DNA from: Heterostelium multicystogenum
Lineage: Eukaryota; Evosea; Eumycetozoa; Acytosteliales; Acytosteliaceae
Length of the DNA: 64,000 bases
NCBI GenBank assembly: GCA_003667245.1
Contig: RCNN01000118.1
Span: 1-64,000, forward strand
Direction: 5' to 3'
This document shows positions 60,832 to 64,000 of this stretch, in pieces (position 1 is the stretch's first letter; every line of letters starts with the position of its first letter). The notes under the pieces are model-generated. The model saw only the letters and a program-made list of their open reading frames with translations, did no database searches and was not told the DNA's origin. The translations under genes and the position numbers were made by a program.

Positions 60832-60917
60832 CTTCGCGAGCAAGCCCGCTCCCACATTTGACCGAGTTCCTCCTGAAAAAACGCGGTCAACTGTGGGAGC
60901 GGGCTTGCTCGCGAAGG
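60832..60917. repeat. REP doublet (REPIN), type 1
   Basis: Inverted pair after the dioxygenase gene; about 40 bases between arms. Confidence 0.9.
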
Positions 60918-60947
60918 GGCCAGCAGCTTCACCTCAAATTTCAGCTC

Positions 60948-60983
60948 AAAAAAGCCCCGATCCAGCCGTGACAGGATCGGGGC
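60948..60983 (-). terminator. Rho-independent terminator reading on minus
   Basis: GCCCCGATCC (60954-60963) pairs with GGATCGGGGC (60974-60983), preceded on plus by AAAAAA, which is a T run after the hairpin on the minus strand. It can stop minus-strand transcription that runs past cdhR. Confidence 0.75.
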
Positions 60984-61196
60984 AGAGTGCTTTGTGTGAG
61001 CTGCGCATCCCGAGGGTGACCAAACCTTCAAGCTGCTTGCTTGATGCCAGTGTGCACACTCCCCTGCCTTGCGAGTTAGCCGAAAACGACCTGTTCATAG
61101 GTGTGCCGGACATTCATGCATTCAGGCCTTGCCGACTCGGTGATGGCCTACCAGAATCGACTTCAATCCCCCGCTCCCCTAACAAGGATTAACGTC

Positions 61197-61460
61197 ATGA
61201 TGCACGCGGATTTGATTGACCAGGATGACCTGCTGGGCCAGCTGCGGTCGTTGGGTTTCGAGGTGTCCAGCGGCGCTACGGCCGAGCAGGCTTGCGAGTG
61301 TGCGGTGCGCGGCTTGAGCGCGGCGCGGGCCAAGGCGCTCAAGGGTATGGTTGAGCAGATGTACACCGGCAGCGCGACGATCTTGCCGGCGGTGAGGCAG
61401 GCGATCGACAAGCAGTTGTTGCCGGCGCTGGTGCAATTTCGGCAGAACTCTGGCGCCTGA
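61197..61460 (+). CDS. Small conserved-looking protein, 87 aa, unknown
   Basis: MMHADLIDQDDLLGQLRSLGFEV then an Ala-rich helical part (AEQACECAVRGLSAARAKALKGMVEQMY) and QLLPALVQFRQNSG. All-helical, soluble. Convergent with cdhR. No family recognised; the helix-rich AKALKGMVEQ segment suggests a small adaptor. Intact. Confidence 0.6.
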   Translation: MMHADLIDQDDLLGQLRSLGFEVSSGATAEQACECAVRGLSAARAKALKGMVEQMYTGSATILPAVRQAIDKQLLPALVQFRQNSGA

Positions 61461-61468
61461 TATACCGC

Positions 61469-61552
61469 ATTCGCGAGCAAGCCCGCTCCCACATTCGACC
61501 GCGTTCCTACTGAAAAACGCGGTCAAGTGTGGGAGCGGGCTTGCTCGCGAAT
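61469..61552. repeat. REP doublet (REPIN), type 1
   Basis: Inverted pair between two convergent genes, right after the 61460 stop; about 35 bases between arms. Confidence 0.9.
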
Positions 61553-61566
61553 GCAGGCGACTCGGT

Positions 61567-62673
61567 CTAAAGCCTTACACTCGCGAAAGTCGACTCATTC
61601 CTGGCCTGGCTCAACGCCGACAACGGCCCGGACAACGGTGACAACACCAGCGCCTGCGGAATCGGCATCATCGCTACCTGCTGCGTGGTGTTGGAACCCA
61701 CGCGCTCATCCCGCGGCGGAATGCCGAAGTATTCGCGGTAGCACTTGGAGAAGTGCGGCGTGGAGACAAACCCGCACACCGACGCCACTTCGATGATCGA
61801 CATCGGCGTTTGCTTGAGCAACTGCCGCGCACGGATCAGGCGCAACTTGAGGTAGTAGCGCGACGGCGAACAGTGCAGGTATTTCTGGAACAACCGCTCC
61901 AGTTGAACGCCGGGAAACCGCGACGTACACCGCCAGCCTCATCGAGGTCGATCGGCTCTTCCAGGTTGGCCTCCATCAGCGCGACGATTTCCTGCAACTT
62001 CGGCTGGTGGGTGCCAAGCATGTGCTTGAGCGGCACACCGCTGGTGATCCTGTTCGTTGCGGATGCGCTCGTACACAAACATCTCGGAGATCGCCGCCGA
62101 CAACTCACGGCCGTGGTCACGGCTGATCAGGTGCAGCATCATGTCCAGCGGCGCGGTGCCGCCGGAGCTGGTGAAGCGGTTGCGGTCGAGGGTGAACAGG
62201 CGGGTGCTCATGGCCACGCGGGGAAAGGCTTCCTGCATCGACGCCAGGCATTCCCAGTGCACGCTGCAATCAAAAACCGTCCAGCAGGCCGGCGCAGGCC
62301 AGGGCCCAGCTGCCGGTGCACACCGCGCCAAGGCGACGGGATTGGCGCGCCTGGCTTTGCAGCCACGACACATGTTCACGGGTCACGGTGCGCTGGATAC
62401 CCACGCCGCCACAGACGATCACGGTGTCCAGGGCCGGGGCTTTGTGCATGGAAGCATCGGGGTGATTTGCAGACCGTCGCTGGCCCACACCTGGTTTCCG
62501 TCCACACTCAACGTCGTCCAGCGATACAGCTCGCGGCCGGAGAGTTGGTTGGCCATGCGCAGGGGTTCGACTGCGGAAGCCAGGGAAATCAGCGTGAAAT
62601 TGTCCAGCAGCAAAAGCCGATGGATTGAGGCGCACGGTTCTGGGGTTGAGGCCCCGGAGTTGAACGACGTCAT
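61567..62673 (-). CDS. cdhR: CdhR, AraC/GlxA-type activator of carnitine catabolism (frameshifted)
   Basis: About 368 residues. N-terminal DJ-1/GATase-like sensor (LLLLDNFTLISLASAVEPLRMANQLSG, VIVCGGVGIQ, GAVCTGSWALACAGLLDG, RFTSSGGTAPLDMMLHLI) and C-terminal HTH (RRQLERLFQKYL, MSIIEVASVCGFVSTPHFSKCYREYFG, the second being the AraC recognition region). Shifts near 62455, 62275, 62050 and 61925. It is a homologue of gbdR in architecture; CdhR activates cdhCAB with carnitine in P. aeruginosa. Confidence 0.85.
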
Positions 62674-63217
62674 CGCGGTATCTCCTCACACAAAGCGGGT
62701 GATGGCCTCAGGCGAGGCTCTTGTTATTGCGCTCATCGCCTTAAGGAAACTCCTATGGCGAGAGGCTTTGTATTGATAGAGCAAATGCCATGCCTAAAGT
62801 TGAATGCGTATTCAATAACTCCTGAAAACGACCTCATGGACGTGTCTATATAAGCCCGCGCATGGAGTGGGGGATATGACCCAGAAAAGACGTGAGAGAA
62901 ACGCAGGCTCAAGGTGTGTGAGCAGATCGGTAGCACTTGTGGGAAGGGAGAGAAACGACGTGGGAAAAAGTCTGTCACCACAAGCACGGGTGACCGATGG
63001 TCATGAGGGGAAATCGTTCGGGAGCTACTTATCTAATTGCGACGCGCTAAAAGGTGGCGCTTTTGGTTCTGGTGTTCACTTTATGAGCAGTGTTGCCCGG
63101 TCTACCGCATTCGCGAGCAAGCCCGCTCCCACACTTGACCGCGTTTTTTCAGTAGGGAACTCGGTCGAATGTGGGAGCGGGCTTGCTCGCGAATGCAGGC
63201 GACGCGGTCTTTCCGGA
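62674..63217. other. Non-coding spacer between cdhR and sdaA
   Basis: About 540 bases. It has no convincing gene on either strand. The only clear feature is a REP doublet at 63109-63194. The first 200 bases, upstream of cdhR, are AT-richer and probably hold its promoter. Confidence 0.6.
63109..63194. repeat. REP doublet (REPIN), type 1
   Basis: TTCGCGAGCAAGCCCGCTCC and inverted copy, about 35 bases between, 23 bases beyond the sdaA stop. Confidence 0.92.
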
Positions 63218-64000
63218 TCAACACTCCACCGCACTCACCGCCAACCCACCCCGCGATGTTTCCTTGTACTTGTCATGCATATTCCGCCCCGGTATCGCGC
63301 ATGGTGCGGATCACCCGGTCCAGCGAGATGAAGTGCTGGCCATCCCCCCGCAGCGCCATCTGCGCCGGCGTTGATCGCCTTCACCGCGGCAATCGCATTA
63401 CGCTCGATGCACGGCACCTGCACCAGCCCGCCTACCGGGTCGCAGGTCAGGCCGAGGTTGTGCTCCAGCCCGATCTCCGCCGCGTTGCATAACTGCTCCG
63501 GCGTCGCACCGAGGATCTCCGCCAAACCCGCCGCCGCCATGGCGCACGCCGAGCCGACTTCACCCTGGCAGCCGACTTCGGCACCCGAGATCGACGCGTT
63601 CTTCTTACACAGGATGCCCACCGCCGCCGCGCCGAGGAAGTAGTCGACCACGTTGGCCTCGGTCACTTCTTCGCTGAACTTCATGAAGTAGTGCAGCACC
63701 GCCGGGATGATCCCCGCCGCGCCGTTGGTCGGTGCCGTGACCATGCGCCCGCGGCGGCGTTTTCTTCATTCACCGCCAGGGCGAACAGGTTGACCCATTC
63801 CATCGCGCTCAAGGTCGAGCCGATCACGTTCGGCTTGCCCAGCTCCTGCAAGCTGCGGTGGGCAACTTGGCTGCACGGCGCCGTACATTAAGGCCGCCGG
63901 GAAGGATGCCTTCGTGCTTTAGGCCTTGCTCCACGCAATCCTGCATGGCGCGCCCAAGCTTCATCAGGCCGCTGCGGATTTCTTCTTCCGAGCGCCAGGT
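63218..64000 (-). CDS. sdaA: L-serine dehydratase SdaA (5' end beyond window, frameshifted)
   Basis: Iron-sulfur L-serine deaminase giving pyruvate and ammonia. Seen: [44 protein letters not shown] (4Fe-4S cysteines), [35 protein letters not shown] and the C-terminus [20 protein letters not shown]. Shifts near 63290-63380, 63750 and 63870. The N-terminal half lies right of the window. It completes the route from glycine via GlyA-made serine to pyruvate. Confidence 0.9.

Noticed and set aside
2351..63194. CRISPR array
   Set aside because: The repeats are scattered palindromic doublets, not regularly spaced units with unique spacers, and no cas genes are seen.

Overview
The window looks like a chromosome segment of a fluorescent Pseudomonas (P. 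fluorescens group). The support is about 60% GC, dense REP/REPIN-type palindromes, and a gene content and order that match, from memory, two P. aeruginosa PAO1 blocks: bio-comF-modE-glcB-fiu-cre and fdhA-purU-sox-glyA-gbc-etf-dgc-gbdR-cai/cdh. No phage, transposase, CRISPR, rRNA or tRNA was seen.

Layout. 0-3.5 kb (minus strand): biotin genes bioC (cut by the left edge), bioH, bioF, bioB. 3.6-9.3 kb: comF, modE, a Tat-exported PhoX-like phosphatase, srkA, rarD. 9.5-12.6 kb: ACT-domain gcvR-like gene and malate synthase G. 12.7-16.6 kb: a hypothetical protein, a lone receiver-domain protein, a cyclic-nucleotide/CBS/nucleotidyltransferase-like protein and a DnaQ-type exonuclease. 16.8-22.3 kb: an iron-starvation ECF sigma/anti-sigma/TonB receptor system (fiuIRA-like) with a PepSY membrane protein. 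22.3-28.8 kb: GST, creD-creC-creB, a zinc-protease-family protein, an acyltransferase, a DUF2780 protein. 28.9-30.8 kb: a second ECF sigma factor, its RskA-like anti-sigma factor and an orphan copy of the anti-sigma extracytoplasmic domain.

30.9-64 kb is almost entirely one catabolic programme. BBOX-like dioxygenase makes carnitine from gamma-butyrobetaine. CaiX binds carnitine for uptake; CdhA, CdhC and CdhB convert it to glycine betaine. GbcAB, DgcAB with EtfAB, and SoxBDAG remove the three methyl groups in turn to give glycine. GlyA and SdaA pass glycine to serine and pyruvate. PurU and FdhA handle the released one-carbon units. GbdR and CdhR are the likely regulators.

Sequence quality. 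More than thirty genes carry single-base insertions or deletions, often in short homopolymers, with good family similarity continuing in the next frame. Because this hits housekeeping genes (bioB, glcB, soxA, soxB), I read it as draft-sequence error and annotate each gene across its whole reconstructed span. The density is uneven: high at 0-26 kb and 54-64 kb, low at 29-53 kb.

The most interesting non-coding signals are a 525-base spacer with five perfect DnaA-box nonamers in a repeated unit (45184-45708), two 107-base direct repeats bracketing soxG, a BirA-operator-like site at the start of comF, and a small ORF with its own promoter upstream of glcB.
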